A stretch of 64,000 nt of DNA, from positions 4,568,001 to 4,632,000 of the forward strand of contig CM076150.1 in assembly GCA_038025085.1 (NCBI GenBank), given 5' to 3'. A program made the translations under genes and the position numbers. The notes under the pieces are model-generated. The model saw nothing but the letters and a program-made list of their open reading frames with translations. It ran no database searches and had not been told where the DNA came from. The first letter of the stretch is position 1, and each line of letters opens with the position of its first letter. The DNA is from Tetragonia tetragonoides (Eukaryota > Streptophyta > Magnoliopsida > Caryophyllales > Aizoaceae). Shown one piece after another: positions 51,206-63,228 of the stretch.

Positions 51206-51399
51206 AATTAACTAAGATGCTAACTCTAAAAGAATGGGTAGGCTCCCGGAACCCCGCCCACTGAAAGTGGACAGGGGAGTCTCCGATGACCAACACCCAC
51301 CCTAGAGAGAAAGAATCCTAGAGAGAGAAATTAGGAATGTCAAGAACAGACGGAATCAAACAAGAGAATTGTTACCTCAGGCTTGTGTGAGGTGTCTCA

Positions 51400-51980
<581 letters not shown>

Positions 51981-52369
51981 GCTAACTAATTACCTGTGAA
52001 TGTAATTGTATTTGTGTATAGATTCTATGGTCAATATGCTTTGGGCGATATAAAACCGTGCGACAGTTTCAGTCAAAGTCTCTTCTCTCATCAACAAAGT
52101 CATCAAGTCACCACCAGGAAGGTATTCCATGATTAGATATAAGTAGTCTGTATCTTGGAATGAATAATACAATTTCACGATGTAGTCACTCGTCACTTCT
52201 GCAAGCAAATTTCTCTCTGCTTTCACGTGTTCAACCTACCAGAAATTAAGTTAGGAATTAATTCTTGATATGATAAGGTTAATTATGAATACTAATACAT
52301 CATAATGTTATCTGGAATGTCAAGATACACTTAGAAATACATGAGAAAGGACAAGAAATGTAAGCGTTC

Positions 52370-52618
52370 GGCCAGGATGTGATCGGGACACGGAGTAGTA
52401 CATTAAATGGGACATAGGATCTATATCGCTCATTTTGTAGGAATCCAAATTAAGATCTACTAAACACTAGTAATAAACTTGTGAAGTCGATTTATTATGT
52501 GCAAAAGAAGGATTTAAGGAGCCAATGGTTTCTTTACTAACCATGTCACTGCAAAAACAATAGGGATTCTCTGTCCCATTTTATGTACCACTTCATGTCC
52601 CAATCACATTTTGGTCAT
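52370..52618. mobile_element. Intronic MITE with about 46-bp inverted repeats
   Basis: The left arm (about 52372-52418), containing GTGATCGGGACACGGAGTAG, pairs with the right arm (about 52569-52616), whose reverse reads GTGATTGGGACATGAAGTGG. The arms continue into ACATWAAATGGGACA. It lies in intron 3 of the NDR-like gene. No clear duplication seen. Confidence 0.7.
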
Positions 52619-53222
52619 CCGTGATTTTGTCACGCATTTAATAGTAAAGTAAATTTAAAAAGTTGTTGTGTAAAATGTATAAAGGGGTGAGATAAGAGAT
52701 GATACACGAAGTATGACAGGAGATCCTTAGTGCGTTAGTTAGTTTGTTACCTGTCCACGACTCAGGATTTCTGACTTCTTCAACTTCTTCATAGCATAAA
52801 TATTGCCTGATTTCTTCTCACGACATAACCTAACCTACAAAGCAAAGAACCTTATGGATTTAACCACTACATAACCATAGTTTAATAGCCAATAAATTTG
52901 AATGTAGATATATATAGTAGGGGAAAAAAATCCTGAGTGAACTAAACCTTCCAAAATTTTGCATATTAGCTAGCTCCAAATGTTTATTGAATTGCAACTA
53001 TGGATTGATATGAGGCAATAAAATGTAATTGTTATTAGGCCAAATGCATAAGATCAGAGGTAGAGGACTTAACAATGGATGTCATTAGTTATATGACATA
53101 TATATGAAGTTTAGAGAGTTTTATCAACTAGATGGAAAAATAATAGAAGAGCTTTTCATTTATAAGTTCAAATGGTACTTAAGGAGTTGTACGTGTAGGA
53201 AATCCAAGCTACAATTGTCAAC

Positions 53223-53350
53223 AAAATGTCTCTTATGAATCCACCTCGACTAACATGAAGCCACCTCGATCTATAGCCAAACATGACGTCATACTTGTTT
53301 GAGCTGTCTCACGTTAAGGCCGCGTCATATGAGTTCTTGTGCGTAATTGT
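53223..53350. mobile_element. Intronic MITE of the GAGGCGG family, copy 6
   Basis: TGTCTCTTATGAATCCACCT...CATGACGTCATACTTGTTTG...AAGGCCGCGTCATATGAG. It lies in intron 2 and has the same orientation as copies 3 and 5. Confidence 0.65.
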
Positions 53351-53709
53351 TAGTGTCTTCCCATGTTGGACGAATAATAGATCCATACATATCTATTTAA
53401 TGAACAAAATTAATATTGAGATTGGGAAAAGGGAGCGGTATGAAGAGACCACTTACCTCTCCAAAGGCTCCTCTTCCTATGATGTTAAGGAGTATAAAAT
53501 CATCAACACAAAATTTGTGGCGCTTAAGGCGCATGTATTCAGTCTCTTTGCGCTCCAAATCCTTTAGTAGATGGATATGCTCTTCCTTTGATACTCTAAG
53601 CAAGCCAGTTGTTTTTCTAATGATAAGCGCCTGCACTATCAAAATTATGCAACATTAAGCTCAGAGCCTCATGCCTTAGACAATATTATTAATTATTCAA
53701 TCGTGTAAA

Positions 53710-53855
53710 CTTTATAAACTTGTTTAAGACGGTTTTATCATAACCTTTGATGAGACGAGAGTCAAATTTTAGTAAAACATGTGTCACTTTTCTAAAGTGA
53801 TGCTATTTTTCTATGATCGAGTTGGTCTCACACAAAAGTTTTTCATTAATGAAAT
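53710..53855. mobile_element. GAGAC-family MITE in intron 1
   Basis: AACTTGTTTAAGACGGTTTT...GTTGGTCTCACACAAAAGTT with inverted ends, related to the copies at 42285 and 14531. Confidence 0.55.
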
Positions 53856-54720
53856 ATATTTTTCCACAGAAAAAACTCATGTTGACTAATTCTTTTGCTC
53901 ATCCTCTATATCCACGCCCATAAAAAAAGATATCAAAGAATGTGCATGTAGAAATGTTCTATAATACTTAAATAGTAAAACTAGGAGTTCAAGTAATGCT
54001 AGTGGCTGAATACCAAAAGTCCAAAACATCCAATCTTGAGGTTATTTGAGGGTTTAAGGTTCATCCACCTGAATTCTAACATTGAGGACAGATATGTCTT
54101 ATGGGGTCGCATGGATAATTTCCTTTTTTCTATTGTGTGGGCCAAAAAACCGAACTTTCGTATCATAAAAGATTACATGGTTGCTACAAGATACAAATAA
54201 TGATTTCACAATTCAATATTAAAGATAATTAAAACAAATTGCTTGTACGCTTGTATACATGTATAATAACACATCATAAAGATCATTCACAAAAGAAAAA
54301 AAAAAAGATATTCACAAATCTGTAATTAGAATTCAGGAAATCAGAAGGATTTTTTAAAATTAAAATTTAGGAATCTTAGGATGAAGAAGTGAGAAGTACT
54401 CTAACAAAATAATAAGGAAATACATTTGCACTAGATAGAAAACAATGACCATGTATGATGATGGTGATACATAATGATGATGACAATATATATTTTATAG
54501 ATGTCATATAGATTTTCAATCAATGAATTATTCTCGTTCTTAAAAAAAAAAAACAAGTACCTTTGTTTACGATCTTGGATGGGCTTTCTTTGTGATTTGT
54601 AGTGGTCTTCAATGTATTGTTTGCAGCAGCGACTCTATCCATTGTCAAGGAAGATCTAGCAAGTTGTTGTTCTTCAACAACCTCCTCTTCCTTCACATCT
54701 GCTGCTTCATCCCTCTCCAT

Positions 54721-55050
54721 CTTTTCTTTTCGTCAATATTCTCAATTATCAGTATTATCTTCTCTCTCTATTTTCCTTTTTCCTAGGCTTTATAATTCAG
54801 GATGATTTGAGATCAACATGAATATATATATTTTATGTGGAAAACTCTCATTCTAAATTACTATTTTTGTTGAGAAATAAATAAATTCTTTTTAGCATAT
54901 ACTATATTCCTTTTTAAATAAATGTCGTAATTTATGGCAATGCTTTACTTTTCTTTACTAGTGTGGTGGGCATGCATTTTGAAAGTATGATTGCTCATGT
55001 TTTTAAGCAATTAATAGTCGTTTGTCTTTCTATATTTTTATTATTTTTTT
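54721..55050 (-). promoter_or_regulatory. Putative promoter and 5' UTR of the NDR-like gene
   Basis: Upstream of the ATG at 54720 (minus sense), possible TATA boxes are AATTATAAAG (about 54797-54788) and an AAAATATATATATTC stretch (about 54836-54822). A purine-rich AGAGAGAGAAG leader follows. Assignment is by position only. Confidence 0.35.
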
Positions 55051-55059
55051 TATTTGAGT

Positions 55060-55258
55060 AACCTGCATCCACTATTTTTAGGGTGTGCACTGGATTAACT
55101 CCGAGTGTATGCAATAGCCTAGTAACCACAAACATTAGTCAAGCCAACAAGATAAATCTTGCAAATAGGCGCAACAAAAAGAGGATTTAATGGAATTTGA
55201 ACCATGATCTTTGCCATATCTAATTCAACCTCACAACCAACCATGCTACCCATTTCAG
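55060..55258 (-). mobile_element. Probable tRNA-derived SINE
   Basis: On the minus strand, an A box TAGCATGGTTGG (complement of 55237-55248) is followed 33 bp later by a B box GGTTCAAATTC (complement of 55193-55203). The tRNA-like head begins near 55258 (ATGGGTAGCATGG). The downstream end is near a T-rich stretch at about 55045-55056. I could not fix a target duplication. Confidence 0.6.
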
Positions 55259-55270
55259 GACATATTTCCA

Positions 55271-55350
55271 TAACTCTCTCACTAATCTAATTCCACCAAA
55301 CCCTCTCTCACTAATCTAATTCCACGAAACCCTCTCTCACTAAACCTCAC
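55271..55350. repeat. Short tandem repeat, unit about 32 bp
   Basis: CTCTCTCACTAATCTAATTC with a CAC(C/G)AAAC tail occurs twice, followed by a partial third unit. A pyrimidine-rich block (55350 to about 55680) follows. Confidence 0.7.
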
Positions 55351-56430
55351 ACGCCACCCTCTCTCCTTCCTTCTCTCATTCTCTCCCTTACTCTCTCTCT
55401 TCCCCTCACCGTCCCTCGATCGTCAGCGCCACCCAAATACCACCACCGCCGCCTCACCCTCCCCGCTCAGGCCACCATCGTGACGACGGTGCCCCCTACC
55501 CACCCCACCCCTACCAGCCAAATCCCCCAATCGAAACCCTACATTTCTCTCTCCTCCTAACCACCCTTTCCCCCACCCATCAACCCCCACCCAGCCACGA
55601 CGGAGGTCGACTCCAGTCGTCGACCTCAACCGTGGCCACCCCCAACCACCACCTTCCCCTCCCCCTCTCCCATGGATAATTAATTGAAAACCCAAACAAA
55701 ATCAAAAATCCCAAAAAAAACTCCAAAACTAAAGAAACGAAAATCCTATGTCCAAATTGGTCCAATTTGGGGCAGGGTGACCCTTCGAGGGAGTTGATTC
55801 GACATGAAATTGAAGGAAACTTTGCAAAAAAAATAAAAATAAAAATATTGGGCTCATGCGCCAGCGAGGGGATGCGTGAGGCCCATGCTCCGTGCTCGTT
55901 TGGGCGCTGCCTGTACCCAGCTGGGTACAGGTGCAAGCACTCAAAATTGCCGGAGACGGTACAACACCTCATCAATACATCTCATTACACGTTTAACATC
56001 TCAGCGTACACCTCATCTGCTTATTTGGCGAGTTCTGGTTTAATAATTGTATTTTAAACTAATTATATAAATATATAGATTCTATAACATAACTACAGTG
56101 AGTGAAACGCGAGAAATTATTGTATGCTGCCGAATTATTACTACCCATATCACAAAATAGGTGATTATCAATTTGAATTTAAAGTGAACTCCACTTATTT
56201 TATGAGAGGAGGGAGTAAATGCTTCTGGACCATGAAATAAATTCTCCTGAAGCGCATAGACATCTATCATTTGAGGCGTCTACAAGCCCGCGTGGGGAGA
56301 TAGTCACTGTAGTCGACGGTGTATAACTATTGTCGTGACTCGTGAAGAAAAAAAAAAAAAAGTAGTTAAAGCTAAAGTAATTGGAGTCCTTTCTACAAAC
56401 ACGACGTCGTATACGTGCTTTCAATAGAAT
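55350..56430. other. Pyrimidine-rich, Pro-codon-like block and AT-rich flank, no gene recognised
   Basis: 55350-55680 is C/T-rich (CCACC, CTCTC words) and gives Gly/Arg- or Pro-rich frames without a domain. 55910-55931 is a perfect 22-bp palindrome. The stretch ending GAGGAGGGAGTA near 56215 resembles one end of a Stowaway element, but I found no partner end. Confidence 0.4.
55910..55931. repeat. Perfect 22-bp palindrome
   Basis: Centre CCCAGCTGGG, extended symmetrically by GTA/TAC and then CCT/AGG. No known site type is assigned. Confidence 0.9.
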
Positions 56431-56439
56431 TCTCCTTCC

Positions 56440-59110
56440 CCTTCCGCGCTCTCTGTCCTACTTCGTCCCCTACGAACTCCACCGATCATCTTTCTCTCAC
56501 CACCGTCACCACCACCTCCTTCCTTGTACCTCATCAATTTTTTCTCTCTCCTAATTTGAATGCTGCAACTGCTTTATGCACTTAAATTTTTGATTCAATT
56601 TTGATTTTTATTTGACTGGAAGGGAAGTGTTTTATGTCGTTTTGTATCATGCTTCAATTGCTGGGTTTTCTTGTTAACTACAAGTCAAATTCAAATTCAA
56701 AGTCAAGGTTGATGAATAGGAGCAATGTCTCATTTCTGCCTTCCTCTCAGGTATATTTAGTTATTTATTTTCATTTTCATATGCTTATATTTCAATTTTT
56801 TGCCTTTATGATTTGATTTTCCAGCTTTATTTTCATTTTTATATGTTTGGTTTTCAATTTTAAGCCTTTTATGATTAGATATTCTAGCTGGGTTGATTTA
56901 GTTTCTGGGTCCTTGCATTTATAATGTGTTATCTTGATTTAGTAATGTTTGTTTAAGATTGAGCATAATTTGGAGTTTCAGGTAATTGTACATTTGATGG
57001 TTGGAACTTGAAACTGTAGTTCGTAATATAGTCTTTTGTTGTTAGTTTGCATTGCTATTGTGAATTGTGGGTTCACTTGATTTGCTGCAAAAATTCTAGT
57101 AGTAAATGTCTTTGTAAAATTGTTTATTAATCGCTCTGTTTATATATTGTATTAGGAAGGAAGCAATGGCCAAGGTCACATTTTAGGCTTGAGGTAAGTA
57201 GTGATGGAGTTTGTTTGAAACATATGTGAGATGGATCTTTATGCCACTTTGAGTTATGCTATGCACCATGAGTATGTTTATTTCGTTGATGCTTTATTGC
57301 TAGGAGTGATAGGAAAATTTTATGTTGGGTTGTATATTTTGTAAACTGAGAAAAATAAGGCTTTATGTTTTCAAATATTGGCGTGAGTTTGTACCAATAA
57401 GGGCATATTTGTGTTGGTGTTGTGTACGTTCAAAATTGTAGAAGTAGATGTAGGTTGGCCTCATTAGTTATAGGGAAATGATGATCATTTGGACGAGTTT
57501 CATGGTTGTGAGAATGCAAACTGAGAAACCTAGACTTAGCAAATGTAAAGAAGTATGATGATCCTTGTAACATGGAAAAGGAAAGGCTATACCTATTTCT
57601 TGGAGCTCTAATTTCACTTTAAAGGTTGTCATCTTGAGACTTATTGATATTGAGACATGGTTACAATAACTTAGGAAGTGTCCCGCAGAGGGCGCTGCCG
57701 GGGAGGTCCAGATCTATACAACCTTGCCCCTAATTAGTCAACAAGTAGAGCGACTGTTTTCGATAGACCCAGAAAAAAATATATAGATTTTTAAAATAGT
57801 TGATAAAGTTTTGAACGAGTGAACGAATAAATGAATGAGTGAACGAATAAATGAATGTGTGAGTGAAAGGGCTAGTGGATTCATGAGTAAAAGTAAGTAA
57901 ATAATGAATATAAATGCACTAGAAGAGGTAGAGCACAACGTCAGGTAAAAGAGAGCGGGTTGCTGTGAGAACTCTAGAAGTATGTAAATTGCAACACAAG
58001 TACCTAGAAATACAAGACACCCGGGATCTAGAATCCTGTACATGTATCTTATTACGCCACAGTTTCCTATTTGAAGCCAATTCCTTGGTAAGCTCTAGAT
58101 GGATCTGCCGTTTTCCTGTCTCATGTTAAAGTAGTAGTTTGGTGTTTTGTTGAATCCTTTTGTATTCTATACTTCTTTAGTTTATTGGGGGTGATTTGGT
58201 CGTCTGAATTCTTGATCATTTTGTTTTCCCATATTACAGTTCCCTCTGTCATCACTGGTGTGGTAGCTGGAACTTTGGAGCTAGTTTAATGTGCTGTGGC
58301 TGTAAGATCTTGTCAGTTGCCACAGTATGTCTATGACGCAGTTGTGATAAGGAAATTGATGAAATAGCTGCGTCTGGGAAATTTGATATTTTAATGAGTC
58401 CTGATTATTGATCATAGGCCATGGGGCATTGTGAATCACATGCTATTTCCTCGGATAGAGCTGTCACCTATTGTGACACCATGGAGATTCAGACCCTTTC
58501 TTCTGTACCTAAAAAGCCAAGTAGCTGCTATGTTATAACCCAAGGAGACGTAGTTAGCTTTTTCCAGTGGTTGCGTTTTGATTCTAAATCTGTTGTTCGG
58601 GACCACAAGTTTCATAGACAAAATGACCTTACAAACATTATTCTTGCATTGCCCGAGGAATTTCTGAGGATGGCTATTCTTCTGGCTCACCAAAAGGAAC
58701 ATTTCTGTCTGCATCACTAACAGAAGAATTAAAGAAATTGAAATCTGGACTTTTTGAGGACTCTACTGAAGCAAGGTATATTGAGATATTGTTGCATGTG
58801 GGAAAAATATGGATAGTTTTAATGTGAATTTTACTTCCCAGGAAGCACCAGACAATTTTGGTGAGGGGTTAACCATATTGAACAGGTTTTTCCCTAAACT
58901 GCCAAGGAGATCTCGAACCAGTGTTATTGGAGCTGATCGAGTGAGTTCCGTTATGTCAAGTGATTGGTCTGGATTGGGCCAAATTTAGGTAAGATGGGGT
59001 GACTAGTTGTACTGTGGTTAATGCATCACATGAAAAAGTGGCAACATACAGAAGAAATGAGAAGTATGAATACAACAAAACGTGCCCAAATTTATCAGCT
59101 GGATTCAAAG
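56440..59110 (+). pseudogene. Unidentified multi-exon locus, probably degraded
   Basis: A C/T-rich leader (56440-56560) precedes ATG 56634 and a 39-codon frame ending at a good donor (CTCAG|GTATAT, 56750). Next come a small exon-like piece, 57155 to about 57193 (TTAG|GAAGGAAGCAATGG...TTGAG|GTAAGT), and a possible acceptor (ATTACAG) near 58240. A 300-bp frame at 58421-58720 follows (...SSCYVITQGDVVSFFQWLRFDSKSVVRDHKFHRQNDLTNIILALPEEF...). From about 58670 the sensible reading moves to another frame (TEELKKLKSGLFEDSTEARYIEI), then LNRFFPKLPRRSRTSVIGADR near 58880-58940. This looks like a real gene with splice signals and at least one frameshift. I do not recognise the family. Confidence 0.4.
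57655..57785 (+). mobile_element. 5'-truncated SINE (TS/Au-like tail)
   Basis: CTATACAACCTTGCCCCTAA, followed by GTAGAGCGACTGTTTTCGAT and AGACCCAGAAAAAA, resembles the 3' half of TS-type plant SINEs (CTTACCCC...GTAGAGAGGTTGTTTCCGATAGACCC). It ends in an A-run at 57771-57777. The tRNA-like head is not visible. Confidence 0.55.
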
Positions 59111-59700
59111 GTTGGTATTGTTGTCAATATATATCTAGCTTCGTTTGTGTACAGTGTATTTGTCTCCTGAATTGTGCACATTACAATCTTTAGGAAGTAT
59201 CATGTAGACATGTATGCCATAGACAATGTGATCGGGACCTTGATGGGAACATCTTTTTCTTATGTTCTTATGATTTTTCTTTATCGTACATAATAGCAGC
59301 AGTGATATATGATATTCATGTTAATTGAAGTTTGTCTCTTGGTATTTCTTACTTTCCTGTCCAATTCTGCATTGCACGAAGCTTGCTAGTTTATGGACTA
59401 CTTTGAGATCGTCACTGTTTTTCCAAAATTTTCACTTTCTTCTCTGCATTTTCTTTTGGCACTTAATAGAAGCTTTTTATTATCCACCAAACTAAGATTT
59501 ACATAGAAGGGTCTCTGTTTCTATACCTCACTTAATATTCATACTCCAACAAACGTGGATTTCCTTTTCAAGCATCAGAGGGTGATGGAGATGCTCACCT
59601 TTTAGGAAGGGTCTCATACTCTTTTCCACATCAAATGCTAGGAGAGTCTACAAAGTCAATCTACTGTATTTACTTCATCTAAAAAAGGAAAAAACAAAGT
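59111..59700. other. Intergenic, nothing recognised
   Basis: AT-rich sequence with no coding frame or repeat ends that I can support. Confidence 0.35.
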
Positions 59701-60640
59701 CAAACTATTCAATCAGCTAAAATGATCAAGTACTCCAATTCCTGGTTGTGTTGCACTCTAATAGAAGCCTGCAATTTATTTGCTTTACCAAGACCACTGC
59801 AAGTGTTTCCTTCCCCTGAGACACCCATACTTTCGCTGCCTCCAAAATAGTAGACTGTATCAGCAAAAGAAAGCTTGAGCGTAGAATATTTACTCTCCCA
59901 GCTGCATTTGGATGGCCAAGCCAGAACACTCCTGCTTTGCTGCAACCAACATAACACTGACCTCCATATCTTCTGCACAGAATGCATAAAAGAAAAAAAA
60001 CAAAAACAAAACAGAGGATACAAAGATTCAGCATTCAAGAGCAAAGCACAAGCTTCTGATCACATTCTATTCCCTATGAGTGCAAGATATCTTTTAACTT
60101 TATCTTCTACTGCAAAGCAAGCCACAAAATGAAAACTGATTTGGGGAAGCAACACTAGAACAGACCAGGATTTTTAGGAGACAATAGGTAGCTGCCCCCT
60201 AGGCATGTACAAATGCAGGATTTATCCTTTTTGTATGACATTATTATTTTAGTCCCCCAATCTACTTAAATGCTTCATCATCTGAAGAATCTCATCCACA
60301 AAGCTTGAGATGGGGTATCCATATGCCAAAATCACCATTCTCAACATGATAGGTGCACCCAAAGAATCCAAAGTTTGTCTTTCTTAAGAGCTTAGATCCC
60401 ACAATAACTTGCGTATAGCTGCTTGGTTCCAGGTTCGGAGGTTTAGATAGTTAATACCCTCCAGCTTCTTTAGGCAAATACAACTTTTTTCATGCCTTGT
60501 ACAGCTTTCTTGGTGATATGAGCCTCGCCAGACCAGAGGCAGCTTCTGTATGTGCTTCAATGAGCTTTATCAGCTTTTGAGGCAAAGACAGGAGCTGAGT
60601 AGGCTTATATGCCAAACACCTTTACCTGCATTATAAGCCT
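59701..60640 (-). mobile_element. LINE relic (3' part of ORF2)
   Basis: Minus-strand frames between about 60640 and 60240 show the RT thumb region in pieces: SGLARLISPRKL, then KEAGG...NYLNLRTWNQAAIRKLLWDL, then KKDKLWILWVHL in a shifted frame. The same region of the LINE at 17264 reads RKNGGLNVKNCKWFNIALNGKHIW...TLWVRW. Downstream (60044-59709) a minus-strand frame may be its degraded C-terminus. Many stops and shifts. Confidence 0.6.
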
Positions 60641-61129
60641 TCTGTCTTTGATGATTTAGGAATATTAATCATTGGGGATTGTCCACTGTATGCTTGACAA
60701 GTTGAGTATTTTCCTTGGGTCTATTGAAGATGCTGTTAAACTACTTTGTATACAACTGTCTGACACTGTTGACTTTTGCAAGATGTAGGTGTTAAGAACC
60801 GATTTTTGACACAAGCTATTTGGAAGTTTGGATAGCATTTTGTACAAAAGCTAAAAGCTCTATTTGATTTTGCTTAGCTATTTTCTATTGGTTTTAGCAT
60901 ATTAGGTTTAAAAGCTAAAAGGTAGACAATTACTTAAGTTTTACGAGTAGTTTCTAGCTAAAGCTTACGCAAATTCAATATACATCATTACCCCTTCTAC
61001 CAATATTATTACTCCCTTTGTTAAGTGTTTGTCCCTCTTTCTATTTTTGTTTGATTCAAATTGACTGTCATTACGCCATTTATCCCTTTTATGTACAAAA
61101 TCTATATGATTGGTGAGGGACCTTTTATG

Positions 61130-61930
61130 ATTTGGATCCGGGGAGAATAGGAGGGACTATCTTGTGAGTTGGAATATGGTTTGTAGACTTATATGAGCAG
61201 GGTCGGGTTGGGTTTTGGTCATTTGGTGTCCAAGAACATCTCACTAGTGGGTAAGTGGTTGTGGTGCTTCGCGTTGGTGTGTGGGGCTCTATGGCACCGT
61301 GTTATCAGGTGCAAGTGCCTAAGTACGACCTTCAGCAGAGTGGTTGATAACTTGATATGCTTTTGTTGGTTCGTCCGTTTCCCATGTCCATGCTTGTCCT
61401 TGGAAGTTCGTCTTCCAGGTATTGTCTTTCTTTTTTCCTTTGGTTACCTCAGGTATAATTTGGCAATGGACATCTTCTGTTCTAGGAGGATGCTTGGAAT
61501 GGGGACACTTCGTTCTCTTCCAGGTTTCCTCGGGCTTATCAGTTATTCACTTTGCATAATGCATCTGTTATGGAATTTTATTGTACTAATTTTGGGTCCT
61601 GGGATCTCCACTTTTGGAGGAATCCGCAAGAGTGGGAAATGGGGGAAATTACTTCTCGTCATAGAGTTCTAGATACCATTAATTTTGCAGACTCACAGGA
61701 TTCTACGATTTGGAGGGGGGGGGGGGGACCCTACTGGGGTCTTCTTGCAAATCCTTTCTTAACCACCTTAGCCTACCATCACATTATTCCCCTTTCTCGG
61801 CTCATCACTTGATGTGGATGGCCAAAGTCCCCCTTGAGGTGCGAGCTTCTGTCTGGACCTTGGCTATTGGTAAAGTAAACACTAACGGAATGTTGCAGCA
61901 GAATCTTTCTCACTTTTAGATTTCTTCATA
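61130..61930 (+). mobile_element. LINE relic (ORF2 C-terminal part), related to the LINE at 45371
   Basis: Plus-strand pieces match the C-terminal part of that ORF2 in order: HLVSKNISLVGKWLWCF (cf. LVAKNIALAGKWL), LWHRVIRCKC, then WDLHFWRNPQEWEMGEITSR (cf. WNLHLRRPPHDREMEELTSL), then WMAKVPLEVRASVWTLAIGKVNTNG (cf. WKAKVPMKVKTFVWTLVLDRVNTND). The pieces lie in three frames with a G-run at 61717-61728. Confidence 0.8.
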
Positions 61931-62100
61931 TTTCGGATGTCATATTCTCTTTTAAAGATTCAACGTTTGCATGAGCTTTGTTTGCTTGTTGCCTTCATAC
62001 TCTTGCTTAAGCTTGTCTAATACTTCTATAGGTGACTCTCAAGTCATTATACTCATGAGAATTCCCACTATAACAGCCAAATGTAAACTAGAGAGTATCT

Positions 62101-62283
62101 TCAAATGTTTTTGGTTTGATTTAGAGTGTGGGATTTACTAAGTGAAGTAGGGCTGAAATCACTCTGAATAACCTCCCACAAATTCAAGGCATTTAAAAAG
62201 AATATTATTTTGATTGCCCATGAATGATAATCTTCTTCACTGAAAATGGGAATGGAAGTAGAAAAATGGTTTGATGCCATTGA
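62101..62283 (-). pseudogene. Copia gag 5' fragment
   Basis: The minus-strand frame MASNHFSTSIPIFSEEDYHSWAIKIIFFLNALNLWEVIQSDF resembles the N-terminal gag (DUF4219-type) of plant Ty1/copia polyproteins, with the usual P-F-(S/N)-x-x-(D/N)-Y-x-x-W core. No pol or LTR is seen nearby. The frame also extends a little further upstream, to 62373. Confidence 0.6.
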
Positions 62284-62734
62284 AGCAAAAAAAATGTTCG
62301 AACACTCACAAACCCTTAAAACCCATGTTGTTGGAGAAAAATACAATGAAGGCAAACAAAAAACAAAGATCATTTGGTGGGTAGCAGCTCTATATTTCTA
62401 ATTTGATTGATAAGAGTACATTGACCACTTTAAATAGGCTAATTTTGGAAAAAGTCTAGCTACAAATAAGCAAATGTGGGAAACATAAGGCTCACTACTG
62501 ACACTTCTTCTAACTCCACTTTCTCAACTCATAAGTTGTTATTTGACCCTACTAACTCTTCTTAACAAAAAGGAATTCCCAAGGCCATTAAGACCGTTGT
62601 TTAATTAGAGCTAAACACATGTTCCTAATAATAAATTTTTTTGAATCAATGAAATAACACCCACACCTCACCAAATATACCAAACAACCTTCCCAAGAGA
62701 GGACCAACCCCGGTATCTTTTCATCAGTTTCACC

Positions 62735-62870
62735 ATATCCAGCACCACAGTCCACATAAATGCAACATAGTCTTCCAAATGAAATGGGCTATGAGAAAAC
62801 AAGGAACAGGGAGGAAGAGGTCACAAGGAATAAGAGAACTCTCTCGAAGAGTCACAATAATACTGTGTGA
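62735..62870 (-). mobile_element. Small LINE relic
   Basis: CCAGCACCACAGTCCACATA...TTCCAAATGAA...GAGAAAACAAGGA parallels 45895-45980 inside the LINE at 45371 (WTLVLDRV region). Too short and eroded for ends. Confidence 0.55.
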
Positions 62871-63079
62871 ATGCAATTGATATCAATTGTCTGTATGGCC
62901 CCTAAAAAGAACAATAATTATTGAAATGTGTTACAATAAATAAAGGGTAGTAAAAGAGAATTGGGGCATTAAATAAGAAACTAGGCCACTTAATTTGAAA
63001 CATCCCATAATTGTAAGGTAGAGAAACACAATGAAAAGATGGAGTGTTATAAAGTCAATATATTGGTGGGTAATGTTTA

Positions 63080-63228
63080 ATGAGCTAGTCTTGTGTGAGA
63101 CTGTTTCAAGGTGAGAGGGCATCACATTTCGTGGAAACAGTGATCACTAATGATTAATAAGTGACAGCCATTTCTATAAAGAGTAACCATGTCTTCTCGT
63201 AAGACGATCTTATACAAATTTTTGTGAA
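63080..63228. mobile_element. GAGAC-family MITE
   Basis: GTCTTGTGTGAGACTGTTTC at the left and, at the right, CTCGTAAGACGATCTTATAC. The ends are inverted as in the copies at 42285 and 53710. Confidence 0.5.

Larger units (their letters stand above)
45371..51376 (-). mobile_element. Full-length L1-like LINE (6.0 kb) in intron 5 of the NDR-like gene
   Basis: Bounded by TCAGGCTTGTGTG at 45358-45370 and 51377-51389. The left end is T-rich (poly-A tail in minus sense). Order in transcript sense: 5' UTR 51376-51206, ORF1 51205-49087, ORF2 49090-45455, 3' UTR of 84 nt. It is a different family from the LINE at 17264: its ORF1 is unlike the other and lacks a visible CCHC knuckle, the 3' UTR is short and the base composition is higher in GC. 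It is inserted in the same orientation as the host gene. Lesions: one homopolymer shift in ORF1 and two nonsense codons in ORF2. Confidence 0.95.

Noticed and set aside
61193..61812. Plus-strand frames of 159 and 86 codons as a host gene
   Set aside because: Colinear with the C-terminal part of LINE ORF2; frameshifted relic.
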